This document shows, piece after piece, positions 44,592 through 52,917 of a DNA stretch of 64,000 nucleotides (its first letter is position 1; every line of letters begins with the position of its first letter). The notes beneath the pieces were generated by a model, which worked only from the letters and a program-made list of their open reading frames with translations, was not told the DNA's origin and did no database searches. Where the stretch lies: the NCBI GenBank assembly GCA_025149285.1, contig CP102274.1, positions 3,126,001 to 3,190,000 on the forward strand, given 5' to 3'. This stretch comes from Hungatella hathewayi (GTDB lineage: Bacteria > Bacillota > Clostridia > Lachnospirales > Lachnospiraceae). Made by a program: the position numbers and the translations under genes.

Positions 44592-45956
44592 ATGATGAAA
44601 AGAATAACGGCTGCGGTCTTAGCTGCGGCAATGGCAGCATCACTTACGGCATGCGGGGGCAATGGCGCAAAAGAAACGACACAGGCGGCGGCACAGACGT
44701 CTCAGGAGGCAGCCACAGTTGCAGGCGGCGCATCCACAACGGATGGAAAAGAGCCGGTCACCCTGAGATTCTCCTGGTGGGGCGGTGAGACAAGACATAA
44801 GGCGACCATGGCGGCCGTCGAGGCATTTGAACAGGAATATCCATGGGTAACCGTAGAATGTGAATACTCCTCATGGGATGGCTGGACCGATAAAGTGGCC
44901 ACCCAGCTGGCAGGAGGAACCGCTCCTGATCTGATGCAGATTAACTGGAACTGGCTTTACCAGTTTTCATCCGACGGTTCCAAGTTCGCAGATTTAAATC
45001 AGTTTAAAGACATCATCTCCCTTGACAACTGGTCAGAGACCAACTTGGCAGCCATGACCGTCGGCGGAAAGCTTCAGGGAGTTCCGATTTCCATCACAGG
45101 AAAGCTTCCGATGTACAACAAGACTACCTTCGACAAGGCCGGTGTTGCCATTCCCACATCTTTTGAAGAACTTCGCGCGGCGGGAAAGGCATTTCAGGAA
45201 AAACTGGGCGACGATTACTATCCGTTGGCCGAGGAAGGCTACGAGAGAATGATCTGGATGGTCATGTACCTGCAGGAGAAGTACGGAAAAGAATGGATTA
45301 AGGATTTATCCGTCAATTACTCGGTGGAAGAAGTGACAGAGGGCATGGAATGGATCAACTCTCTGGAGGAAGACCATGTATTCCCGAAGATCGCCACCAT
45401 TGCCGGGGACGGTGCGGAAAATTTCTTATCCAACAAGAAGTGGATGGACGGACACTACGCAGGACTGACCGAGTATGATTCCAACGTTCAGGAAATCGCT
45501 GACTCTTTAGATGAAGGACAGGAGTTGGTACTGGGCGACTACCCGACCGATTTGGGACCGAATCCGGCTGGTATGAGCAAGGTTTCCCAGGGCTTCGCCA
45601 TCACAGAGACCTCTGAACACAAGGAAGAGGCCGCCTTACTTCTGGAGTACATCACCTCCAACGAAAATGGCGTGAAATTAATGGGAACCGAGCGCGGAAC
45701 CGTGTGCAACACAGCTGCGAAGAAGATTCTGGAGGATGCGGACATTTTAGGCGGTCAGACGCTGGAAGGCAACCAGAAGGTGCTTGCGTTCTGTCATTAT
45801 ACCTTTGATCCTAATTTTGAGAACTCTGCATTAAAGGAGCGTACCGGCGCTTACTACGAAGTATTTGACAACTTAAGCGCAGGAGCAGATCCGGCGGAGA
45901 TGGCACAGTACCTAATCGATTCCATCAATGACGTGAATGCGGCTAACCCATACTAA
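44592..45956 (+). CDS. Sugar ABC transporter binding lipoprotein (family 1), second copy
   Basis: A 454-residue lipoprotein with lipobox LTAC (Cys21), a Gln/Ala/Thr-rich linker and a family 1 sugar-binding domain (LRFSWWGGETRHKATMAAVEAFEQEYPWV, VATQLAGGTAPDLMQINWNWLYQF). WWGG...R near the start and aromatic residues in the cleft are typical of oligosaccharide ligands. There is AAGGAGAGG before the ATG. A terminator follows, so it can be made in excess over the GH105 and permease genes downstream. Confidence 0.93.
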   Translation: MMKRITAAVLAAAMAASLTACGGNGAKETTQAAAQTSQEAATVAGGASTTDGKEPVTLRFSWWGGETRHKATMAAVEAFEQEYPWVTVECEYSSWDGWTDKVATQLAGGTAPDLMQINWNWLYQFSSDGSKFADLNQFKDIISLDNWSETNLAAMTVGGKLQGVPISITGKLPMYNKTTFDKAGVAIPTSFEELRAAGKAFQEKLGDDYYPLAEEGYERMIWMVMYLQEKYGKEWIKDLSVNYSVEEVTEGMEWINSLEEDHVFPKIATIAGDGAENFLSNKKWMDGHYAGLTEYDSNVQEIADSLDEGQELVLGDYPTDLGPNPAGMSKVSQGFAITETSEHKEEAALLLEYITSNENGVKLMGTERGTVCNTAAKKILEDADILGGQTLEGNQKVLAFCHYTFDPNFENSALKERTGAYYEVFDNLSAGADPAEMAQYLIDSINDVNAANPY

Positions 45957-45977
45957 TTAAGAGTGACAGGATATAAC

Positions 45978-46013
45978 AAAAAAGGGACGCTGCCGGGGCG
46001 GCGTTCCCTTTTT
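45978..46013 (+). terminator. Terminator/attenuator after the binding lipoprotein
   Basis: A-run, GGGA-CGCTGCC pairing with GGCGGCG-T-TCCC (one bulge), then a T-run at 46009-46013. Probably partial, because the GH105 and permease genes downstream have no other strong promoter. Confidence 0.8.
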
Positions 46014-46077
46014 GTACCCTTTTTCAGCCAAATGTCTGGAAAATTCAACTAAAAATAAAAAGGAGGAGCTGTATTTA

Positions 46078-47199
46078 ATGAATCTGACACCATTTTTCAA
46101 AGAATATATGAAAAATTACGAGGGGCTCGACGATTATCTGGTGGAAATTGATGGTCAGTCCATGTATGAATGGAATTATGAGGACGGCTGCTTATTTGTC
46201 GGCGCCTCCCGTCTTTATAAGCTGACGGGAGACCGGGAGTATCTGGATTTTATCGTAAAGATGGTGAGTCCCTATATTGAAGAGGACGGAACGATAAAGA
46301 GTTACCACCGGGAAGAGTACAATCTCGATTTTATCAATGCGGGAAAAATCTTCTACTTTCTCTATGATGAGACAGGAGAGGAGCGGTACAGGAGGGCGTG
46401 CGATACTCTGATGACCCAGCTGACCTATCAGCCCCGCCTGACTACCGGCAATTTCTGGCATAAGCTGATCTATCCGTTCCAGGTCTGGCTGGATGGCCTT
46501 TACATGGGACAGCCGTTTTATATGGAGTATGAAAACCGTTTTAACGAACGGAAGAATTACAGCGATATTATGAACCAGTTCAACCAGGCAAGAACACTTC
46601 TCTATGATGAGAAGACCGGCCTGTATTACCACGCTTACGACGAATACAAAGACAGAAAATGGGCCGATCCCGAGACGGGGCTGTCACCCAACTTCTGGCT
46701 TCGCTCCATCGGCTGGTATTTAATGGCGCTGGTGGATTGCTATGAGCTGGCTTCCGAGGAAATCTATGAGGTGAAAGCCAGATTCGGTGAGCTTTTAAGA
46801 GAGGCGGTTCACGGAATTTTAAAGTATCAGGATGAGAAGAGCAAACTGTTCTTCCAGCTTCCTGCACTGCCGGATCAGGAGGGGAATTACCTGGAAACAT
46901 CAGGGTCGCTCATGGTGGCCTACGCAGTTTTAAAGGGCTGCCGCCTGGGCGCTCTTCTGGAAGAAAAATATGCCGAAAGAGGAAAAGAAATCTACGATGC
47001 CGTGCTGGAACAGAACATATACCAGGCAGAAGACGGAGCTTACCATTTATCCGGAACGTGCGCAGTGGCAGGTCTGGGACCCCGTACAGAACGGGATGGA
47101 AGCATCGCCTACTACTTATCGGAGCCGGTAGTTGATGATGATGTAAAGGCCGTGGGGGTACTTATGATGGTAACGGCCGAACTGATGAAAATGGATTGA
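46078..47199 (+). CDS. GH105 unsaturated rhamnogalacturonyl hydrolase (YteR-like)
   Basis: A 373-residue cytoplasmic (alpha/alpha)6-barrel enzyme that removes the unsaturated galacturonyl residue left by rhamnogalacturonan lyases. Family segments are FWHKLIYPFQVWLDGLYMGQPFYMEYE, containing the catalytic-region aspartate, and LSPNFWLRSIGWYLMALVDCYE, followed by LETSGSLMVAYAVLKG. It has no signal peptide, so the substrate must be imported. I chose ATG 46078 (AAAGGAGGAG before it); the open frame extends to 46012 through the terminator. Confidence 0.93.
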   Translation: MNLTPFFKEYMKNYEGLDDYLVEIDGQSMYEWNYEDGCLFVGASRLYKLTGDREYLDFIVKMVSPYIEEDGTIKSYHREEYNLDFINAGKIFYFLYDETGEERYRRACDTLMTQLTYQPRLTTGNFWHKLIYPFQVWLDGLYMGQPFYMEYENRFNERKNYSDIMNQFNQARTLLYDEKTGLYYHAYDEYKDRKWADPETGLSPNFWLRSIGWYLMALVDCYELASEEIYEVKARFGELLREAVHGILKYQDEKSKLFFQLPALPDQEGNYLETSGSLMVAYAVLKGCRLGALLEEKYAERGKEIYDAVLEQNIYQAEDGAYHLSGTCAVAGLGPRTERDGSIAYYLSEPVVDDDVKAVGVLMMVTAELMKMD

Positions 47200-47212
47200 T
47201 AGGAGTGAGAGT

Positions 47213-48127
47213 ATGGAAGCACAGCCTGCAAAGACACGAAACTGGAAGAATTTTTACCGTAAATACAGGGGATTTTTCTACATCCTTCCATGGATAATAG
47301 GATTCATGATCTTTAAATTTTATCCATTTATCATGTCCCTGTTTTACAGCTTTACTAACTACAGCTTATTTAAGCCGGGAACGGAATTCATCGGTCTCGA
47401 TAACTATTTAAGCATATTTCATACAAAGAAATACATAAAAGCGTTTAAGGTAACATTTCAATATGCATTTCTCACGGTGCCGTTAAAACTGGCGTTTTCC
47501 CTGTTCATCGCATATATCTTAAACTTTAAACTGAAATTCGTGAAAATGTTCCGGACCATCTACTATATTCCTTCCATCTTGGGAGGTTCCGTGGCAATCG
47601 CGGTTGTGTGGAAATTCATTTTCCAGGGGGACGGTTTAATCAATCAGTTTATCCAGATGTTCGGCGGTGAAAAGATTAATTTCCTTGGCAGCACCCACTA
47701 TGCACTCTTCGTAATCTGCCTGCTTCGCGTGTGGCAGTTTGGTTCCGCCATGGTGATTTTTCTGGCTGCGCTAAAGGGCGTTCCGCAGGAACTTTACGAG
47801 GCCGCTTCGATCGATGGCGCCGGAAAATGGAGACAGTTCTTCTCTGTTACGGTACCGCTGATTACACCGGTTATTTTCTATAATCTGATCACACAGCTCT
47901 GCGAGGCATTCCAGGAGTTCAACAGCGCATTTATCATCACAAAGGGAGGTCCTTTGGGCTCGACGACGCTGATCTCTCTGCTGATTTACCAGAATGCGTT
48001 CCGCACGTATGAGATGGGACTTGCCAGCGCGATGGCGTGGCTGTTGTTTATTATCATCTGTACTCTGACCGTGGCTTCCTTTGCCAGCCAGAAGTACTGG
48101 GTTTATTACTCGGATGATGAGAGATAG
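47213..48127 (+). CDS. Sugar ABC transporter permease (MalF/UgpA type)
   Basis: A 304-residue permease with six membrane spans and the EAA loop ELYEAASIDGAGKWRQFFSVTVPLITPV, which contacts the ATPase. The first span is FYILPWIIGFMIFKFYPFIMSLFYSF, typical of the YteP/UgpA group of oligogalacturonide transporters. It forms a pair with the next gene. There is GGAGTGAG before the start. Confidence 0.93.
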   Translation: MEAQPAKTRNWKNFYRKYRGFFYILPWIIGFMIFKFYPFIMSLFYSFTNYSLFKPGTEFIGLDNYLSIFHTKKYIKAFKVTFQYAFLTVPLKLAFSLFIAYILNFKLKFVKMFRTIYYIPSILGGSVAIAVVWKFIFQGDGLINQFIQMFGGEKINFLGSTHYALFVICLLRVWQFGSAMVIFLAALKGVPQELYEAASIDGAGKWRQFFSVTVPLITPVIFYNLITQLCEAFQEFNSAFIITKGGPLGSTTLISLLIYQNAFRTYEMGLASAMAWLLFIIICTLTVASFASQKYWVYYSDDER

Positions 48128-48142
48128 GGGGGGACGATAAGG

Positions 48143-48991
48143 ATGAGTAAGAAAACAAGAGAACAGGTCAGCACGGTCCTTCGCTATACCGTTCTGATTC
48201 TGGTTGGCTTCGTCATGTTTTACCCGATGCTCTGGATGGTGGGCGCGTCTTTTAAGGCCAGCAACAATGAAATTTACTCGACCATCAGCTTTCTTCCGAA
48301 GAGTCCGTCGTTTCAGGCTTACATCGACGGCTGGACCGCGACGGGCAATCCGTACAGTCTCTATCTGATCAATACCTTCAAGATCGTCATACCGAAGGTG
48401 ATCGGAGCGGTGGTGGCCAGCGTCGTAACGGCATACGGTTTTTCCCGGTTCGAGTTTCCGGGAAAGAATTTCTGGTTTTCTATCCTGCTGGCGACGCTGT
48501 TTCTGCCGCAGGTTGTCTTAAACATTCCCCAGTTCCTGTTATTCCGGACGTGGGGATGGACGAATTCCTATCTGCCGCTGGTCGTCCCGGCCTTCTTCGG
48601 AGCCGAACCGTACTTCATCTTTATGCTGGTTCAGTTTATGAGGTCCGTATCCAGGGAACTGGAGGAAGCGGCGGAGATCGACGGCTGTAATTCCTTCCAG
48701 AGACTGGTATACATCGTGGTACCCATGGTAAAGCCAACGATCGTCTCCGTGGCGCTGTTCCAGTTCATGTGGGCGTTTAACGATTTCCAGGGACCGTTAA
48801 TCTATATCGACAGTGTGAAAAAGTATCCGACTTCCCTCGGCCTGCGCCTCTTGACAGATGCGGAAACCGGCTTTGAGTGGAACAAAGTGCTGGCACTGTC
48901 AGTTATCACCCTGCTTCCGTCTCTGATCGTATTCTTCCTGGCGCAGGATCAGTTCGTAGACGGCATTGCGGCAGGAGGTGTAAAGGGGTAA
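48143..48991 (+). CDS. Sugar ABC transporter permease (MalG/UgpE type)
   Basis: A 282-residue permease with six membrane spans and the EAA loop ELEEAAEIDGCNSFQRLVYIVVPMVKPTI. It completes the transmembrane part of the importer with the previous gene. No ATPase gene is present in the locus; such carbohydrate importers in Firmicutes commonly use a shared MsmX/UgpC-type ATPase encoded elsewhere. Confidence 0.93.
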   Translation: MSKKTREQVSTVLRYTVLILVGFVMFYPMLWMVGASFKASNNEIYSTISFLPKSPSFQAYIDGWTATGNPYSLYLINTFKIVIPKVIGAVVASVVTAYGFSRFEFPGKNFWFSILLATLFLPQVVLNIPQFLLFRTWGWTNSYLPLVVPAFFGAEPYFIFMLVQFMRSVSRELEEAAEIDGCNSFQRLVYIVVPMVKPTIVSVALFQFMWAFNDFQGPLIYIDSVKKYPTSLGLRLLTDAETGFEWNKVLALSVITLLPSLIVFFLAQDQFVDGIAAGGVKG

Positions 48992-48995
48992 GTAT

Positions 48996-50609
48996 ATGAA
49001 AGCAAACGTGATTTTTAAGACTTCCCGGAAGTTTCTGCTGGAGTGGGAGGACTTCGGAGTCTTTTATACAGAGAAAGAGTATGAAGTGTGGCTGAATGGC
49101 CGGTATGTTCTGACAAGCAGCCGCGTGATCCAGACCGTGTCGGGCCTTGCACCCGACACGGAGTACCGCGTAACCCTGCGGTGCGGCGGAGACATCTGTT
49201 CCGAGTTTTCCGTCCGCACTGACTATGAATTTGTCACGCTGAACGTGCGGAGATTTGGCGCGAAGGGTGACGGGATCCATGATGATACGCTGGCCATCCA
49301 GACGGCGATCGCCTCCTGTCCGAAAGACGGGAGAGTGTATATACCGGAGGGGAAGTATCTTGTGACCAGCCTGTTTTTAAAAAGTGACTTCACACTGGAC
49401 ATCGGTAAAAATGCCGTGCTTTTGGGCCATGCAGAACGGGAGAAGTTCGGTGTGCTTCCCGGTATGATTCAGAGCTATGATGAGACAGGGGAATATAATC
49501 TCGGATCGTGGGAGGGAAATCCTCTCGACATCTTTACCAGCATGATTACGGGAATCCACGTGTCAAATGTAGTGATTACCGGGGAAGGCACCCTGGATGG
49601 ATGCGCCACCTTTGACGACTGGTGGGAGGACGACAGGGCCAAAATCATAGCATTCCGGCCCCGTATGGTATTTTTAAATCACTGTGACCACGTGGTTCTT
49701 CACGGAGTCACCATACAGAACAGTCCTTCCTGGAATCTTCATCCCTATTTTTCGGATGATCTCCGTTTCCTCGATTTGACGATCTTAAATCCATGGGATT
49801 CCCCGAATACGGATGGCATGGATCCCGAATCGGTGAACGGTCTGGAAATTGCCGGCATCTATTTTTCCCTGGGAGACGACTGCATCGCACTCAAGTCCGG
49901 GAAATACTATATGGGCCATAAATACAAGGTACCGTCGCAGAACATCGAGGTGCGCCAGTGCTGTATGAACAACGGACACGGCGCAGTGACCATCGGAAGT
50001 GAGATGGCGGCGGGAGTGAAACACGTTCACGTAAAAGACTGTTTATTCCTGCACACCGACCGCGGACTGCGGATCAAGACGAGGCGCGGACGAGGAAAAG
50101 ACGCCGTTGTGGAAGATATCTGCTTTGAGAATATCCGCATGGACCATGTGCTGACTCCCTTTGTCTTAAATTCCTTTTACAACTGCTGTGATCCCGACTG
50201 CCATTCCGATTATGTGAAATGCAAGTCGCCTCTTCCGGTGGATGAGCGGACGCCCTCCGTGAAGCAGATGGTGTTCCGCAATATCGAGGCTCACAACTGC
50301 CATGTAGCCGGAGCATTTCTGTATGGACTTCCTGAGAAAAAGGTAGATTACGTGGAATTCGACCATGTGACCATCGATTACGATGAAAATCCGGAACCGG
50401 ATGAGCCCGCCATGATGGATGACATCGGGCTGACTGCAAAAATGGGACTCTACATCAACAATGTCCAGAAACTGGTGTTGAACGACGTCTCCATAAGCGG
50501 CTGTGAAGGCGAGCCCATGATTTTTGAACATATCGGCCAAATAACCGGAAATCAAACCATGACAGGCAGTACTGTTATCAATTCCGGCACGGAAGGAGAA
50601 AGAACATGA
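48996..50609 (+). CDS. GH28 polygalacturonase-family enzyme
   Basis: A 537-residue right-handed beta-helix glycosidase without a signal peptide, so probably cytoplasmic and acting on imported oligogalacturonides or rhamnogalacturonan oligomers. All catalytic motifs are intact: NTDG with Asp273, the GDD pair Asp294/Asp295, GHG with His328, and RIK with Arg359/Lys361. An N-terminal fibronectin-like domain of about 75 residues (FKTSRKFLLEWEDFGVFY...) precedes the helix. It starts four bases after the permease gene and overlaps the next gene by four bases, so it is in the same operon. Confidence 0.95.
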   Translation: MKANVIFKTSRKFLLEWEDFGVFYTEKEYEVWLNGRYVLTSSRVIQTVSGLAPDTEYRVTLRCGGDICSEFSVRTDYEFVTLNVRRFGAKGDGIHDDTLAIQTAIASCPKDGRVYIPEGKYLVTSLFLKSDFTLDIGKNAVLLGHAEREKFGVLPGMIQSYDETGEYNLGSWEGNPLDIFTSMITGIHVSNVVITGEGTLDGCATFDDWWEDDRAKIIAFRPRMVFLNHCDHVVLHGVTIQNSPSWNLHPYFSDDLRFLDLTILNPWDSPNTDGMDPESVNGLEIAGIYFSLGDDCIALKSGKYYMGHKYKVPSQNIEVRQCCMNNGHGAVTIGSEMAAGVKHVHVKDCLFLHTDRGLRIKTRRGRGKDAVVEDICFENIRMDHVLTPFVLNSFYNCCDPDCHSDYVKCKSPLPVDERTPSVKQMVFRNIEAHNCHVAGAFLYGLPEKKVDYVEFDHVTIDYDENPEPDEPAMMDDIGLTAKMGLYINNVQKLVLNDVSISGCEGEPMIFEHIGQITGNQTMTGSTVINSGTEGERT

Positions 50610-51442
50610 GTATGACGATTGCCGCTACGGCAAGTACGGCTGCGGGCGGAGATGATCCCATTCTGTTTCGGGGACCGTTTGAGGAGACGATTCCCCAGAT
50701 GGCCGCGCTGGGATACCGCGCTGTGGAACTTCACATTTACGACTCGGACCAGATCGACCGGGAACGGTTATACCGCCTGTTGGCGGAGAATCACGTAGTT
50801 CTCACTTCCATCGGAACCGGTTCCGCCTATGAGCGGGACGGCATCTGTCTCGGAAGCTCGGATCCGGAGAAGCGGGCGGCGGCCATACGCCGTCTGACCG
50901 GACACATGGTGACAGCCGCCCCGTTCCATGGCATCGTTATCATCGGTCTCATCGCGGGAAGATTTTCCGACTGCGGCCAGGATGGAGAAGCATTTAAACG
51001 GAATCTGACGGAGAGCTTAAAGCTCTGCGCAAAGGAAGCAAAAGCACACGACGTAACCCTGGGCTTTGAGGTGATGAACCGGTTTGAGAGCGATTATGGA
51101 ACCACGATCAGGGAGGCTTCCTGGCTCCTGCGTGCGGTGGGCTCTGACCGGCTGAAGCTTCATCTGGATACGGTTCACTTAAATATCGAGGAAGACGATA
51201 TCGGCAAAGCGATCGAAAGCGCCGGCAGTGCCGTCTGCCACGTCCATGTGGCGGACAATAACCGCTGGTATCCGGGGCATGCCCACTATAATTTCACGGA
51301 AACACTGACAGCCCTGCACCGTGTAGGTTACCGCGGAGCGCTGGCCCTGGAAATCACGAATGCGCCAGATACAGAGACTGCCGCTAAAAAAAGCCTCTCC
51401 TATTTAAGCTCAATTCTTGAGACACTGCCGCATCTTTCATGA
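50606..51442 (+). CDS. Sugar phosphate isomerase/epimerase-type TIM-barrel protein
   Basis: A 278-residue protein of the xylose isomerase-like TIM-barrel (AP endonuclease 2) superfamily. Expected metal and acid residues are visible: Glu in LGFEVMNRFE, Asp in LKLHLDTVHLN, His in VCHVHVADNNRWYPGHAHYN, and Glu in ALALEITNA. The exact reaction is unclear. In a pectin locus it probably isomerises or epimerises a keto-sugar or uronate product. It overlaps the GH28 gene by four bases (ATGA), with GGAGAAAG as ribosome binding site. Confidence 0.88.
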   Translation: MSMTIAATASTAAGGDDPILFRGPFEETIPQMAALGYRAVELHIYDSDQIDRERLYRLLAENHVVLTSIGTGSAYERDGICLGSSDPEKRAAAIRRLTGHMVTAAPFHGIVIIGLIAGRFSDCGQDGEAFKRNLTESLKLCAKEAKAHDVTLGFEVMNRFESDYGTTIREASWLLRAVGSDRLKLHLDTVHLNIEEDDIGKAIESAGSAVCHVHVADNNRWYPGHAHYNFTETLTALHRVGYRGALALEITNAPDTETAAKKSLSYLSSILETLPHLS

Positions 51443-51477
51443 CGGCAGGAGAGAGGCGGACAGACGGAAGTGATAAA

Positions 51478-52806
51478 ATGTTATTTGACAGAAAGCAGCT
51501 GGTAAAGCTGATAGTACCTCTGGTTTGTGAACAGGTAATTATGGGCACCATTGGGATTGCCGATATGCTGATGGTCGCCTCGGTAGGGGAGACAGCGATT
51601 TCGGGGATTTCCCTTATAGACTCCATCAACCTTTTATTTAACAGCATGTTTGCCGCGCTGGTAACAGGCGGAACCATCGTCTGTACCCAGTATCTGGGAA
51701 AACGGGAAGCGGATATGGCCAATCTTGCCGCAAAGCATCTGCTGGGGATTTCCCTTCTGTTCTCCCTGGCAGTGGCAGGTATGTGTTTTCTGTTTCGCAG
51801 AATGGTGGTATACGGTCTCTATGGTTCAGCGGAGCCGGAGGTTCTCCGCCAGGCCATGATTTATTTCTGCTTTTCCATGGCCTCCTATCCGTTTCTGATG
51901 ATGCTGGACAGCTGCGGCGCCATTTTCCGTTCCATGGGAAATGCTGCGCTGCCATTTTCCGTATCCTTCTTTATGAGCATCATCAATATTGTGTTAAATG
52001 CTGTATTTATTTTTGGCCTTCACTGGGGCGTGTTCGGGGCCGGATTTGCAACCTTTCTGGCACGGGCCGTCAGCAGCGCAGCCATCTTTCTTTTTTTATA
52101 CCATCATAAAGGGGCTGTCCGGATTCAATCCTTCTTTGGAAGCGGCTGGCACGGCTTCATGATGAAAAATATTCTTAAGCTGGCGGTTCCAACCGGTCTG
52201 GAGGACAGCATTTTCCATATCGGAAAACTGCTGGTACAGGGAATTGTCACCTCCTATGGAACGGCGGCCATAGCCGCCAATGCGGTGGCGCTTACGATCT
52301 CTGAATTCACCCATATGCCCGGATTTGCCATCGGTCTCGCCCTGATTACCGTTGTAGGCCGCTGCGTCGGCGCAGGAGAGATCCAGCAGGCCAGGTATTA
52401 CGTAAAAAAGATCACCGGGGTATCCTTTCTGGTGACAGGAGCGGCCGCGGTATTATCCTGGATTTTTGCGGGACCGGTGGTGGGTTTCTATCAGATGAAC
52501 CGCGAGACGTGGGAACTGGCCTCTGAAATTGTGAGGTGGCAGGCCGTGGCGTGTCTCTTCTTCTGGGTGCCGGCTTTTAATATATCCGACGCGTTAAGAG
52601 CCGCCAGTGATGTCCGCTTTACCATGGCTGTGTCCATGATCTCCATGTGGGTGTTCCGCGTCGGGTGCAGCGCTTTATTCCGGGAAATCCTGGATATTGG
52701 CGTCATCTGCGTATGGTTCGCCATGTTTTTAGACTGGATGTTCCGGGCAGTGGTTTTCCTGATCCGTTTTCATGGTTCGAAATGGGAGGGCAGAATGTTT
52801 CTTTGA
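51478..52806 (+). CDS. MATE-family efflux transporter
   Basis: A 442-residue protein with twelve predicted membrane spans and the MatE layout of two six-helix halves (KLIVPLVCEQVIMGTIGIADMLMVASVGE at the start, KLAVPTGLEDSIFHIGKLLVQGIVTSYG for the second half). These are cation-coupled exporters of drugs or metabolites. I chose ATG 51478 (GGAAGTG before it); an ATG at 51439 overlaps the previous stop but has no ribosome binding site. It follows the pectin operon closely, though a role there is not shown. Confidence 0.9.
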   Translation: MLFDRKQLVKLIVPLVCEQVIMGTIGIADMLMVASVGETAISGISLIDSINLLFNSMFAALVTGGTIVCTQYLGKREADMANLAAKHLLGISLLFSLAVAGMCFLFRRMVVYGLYGSAEPEVLRQAMIYFCFSMASYPFLMMLDSCGAIFRSMGNAALPFSVSFFMSIINIVLNAVFIFGLHWGVFGAGFATFLARAVSSAAIFLFLYHHKGAVRIQSFFGSGWHGFMMKNILKLAVPTGLEDSIFHIGKLLVQGIVTSYGTAAIAANAVALTISEFTHMPGFAIGLALITVVGRCVGAGEIQQARYYVKKITGVSFLVTGAAAVLSWIFAGPVVGFYQMNRETWELASEIVRWQAVACLFFWVPAFNISDALRAASDVRFTMAVSMISMWVFRVGCSALFREILDIGVICVWFAMFLDWMFRAVVFLIRFHGSKWEGRMFL

Positions 52807-52835
52807 GGAGACATTCTGAAAAAAATCAATTCTAT

Positions 52836-52864
52836 TTGACAATAATACGATATCGAAGTATTAT
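52836..52864 (+). promoter_or_regulatory. Promoter of the MBL-fold hydrolase and marR operon
   Basis: A perfect TTGACA (52836-52841), a 17-base spacer and TATTAT (52859-52864), with a second possible -10 TATAAT at 52862. It lies 54 bases before the start codon. The spacer contains the first operator copy. Confidence 0.75.
52846..52860. promoter_or_regulatory. Probable MarR operator, copy 1
   Basis: TACGATATCGAAGTA in the promoter spacer, sharing the core CGATATCGAAG with copy 2. Binding here would block RNA polymerase. Confidence 0.7.
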
Positions 52865-52878
52865 AATATTATCAAAAG

Positions 52879-52892
52879 CTTCGATATCGAAG
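52879..52892. promoter_or_regulatory. Probable MarR operator, copy 2
   Basis: CTTCGATATCGAAG is a perfect 14-base palindrome just downstream of the promoter, 34 bases after copy 1. The palindromic form and size suit a MarR dimer; the marR gene lies in the same operon. Confidence 0.75.
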
Positions 52893-52917
52893 TTAAATAG
52901 AAAAGTGAGGTCAGACC

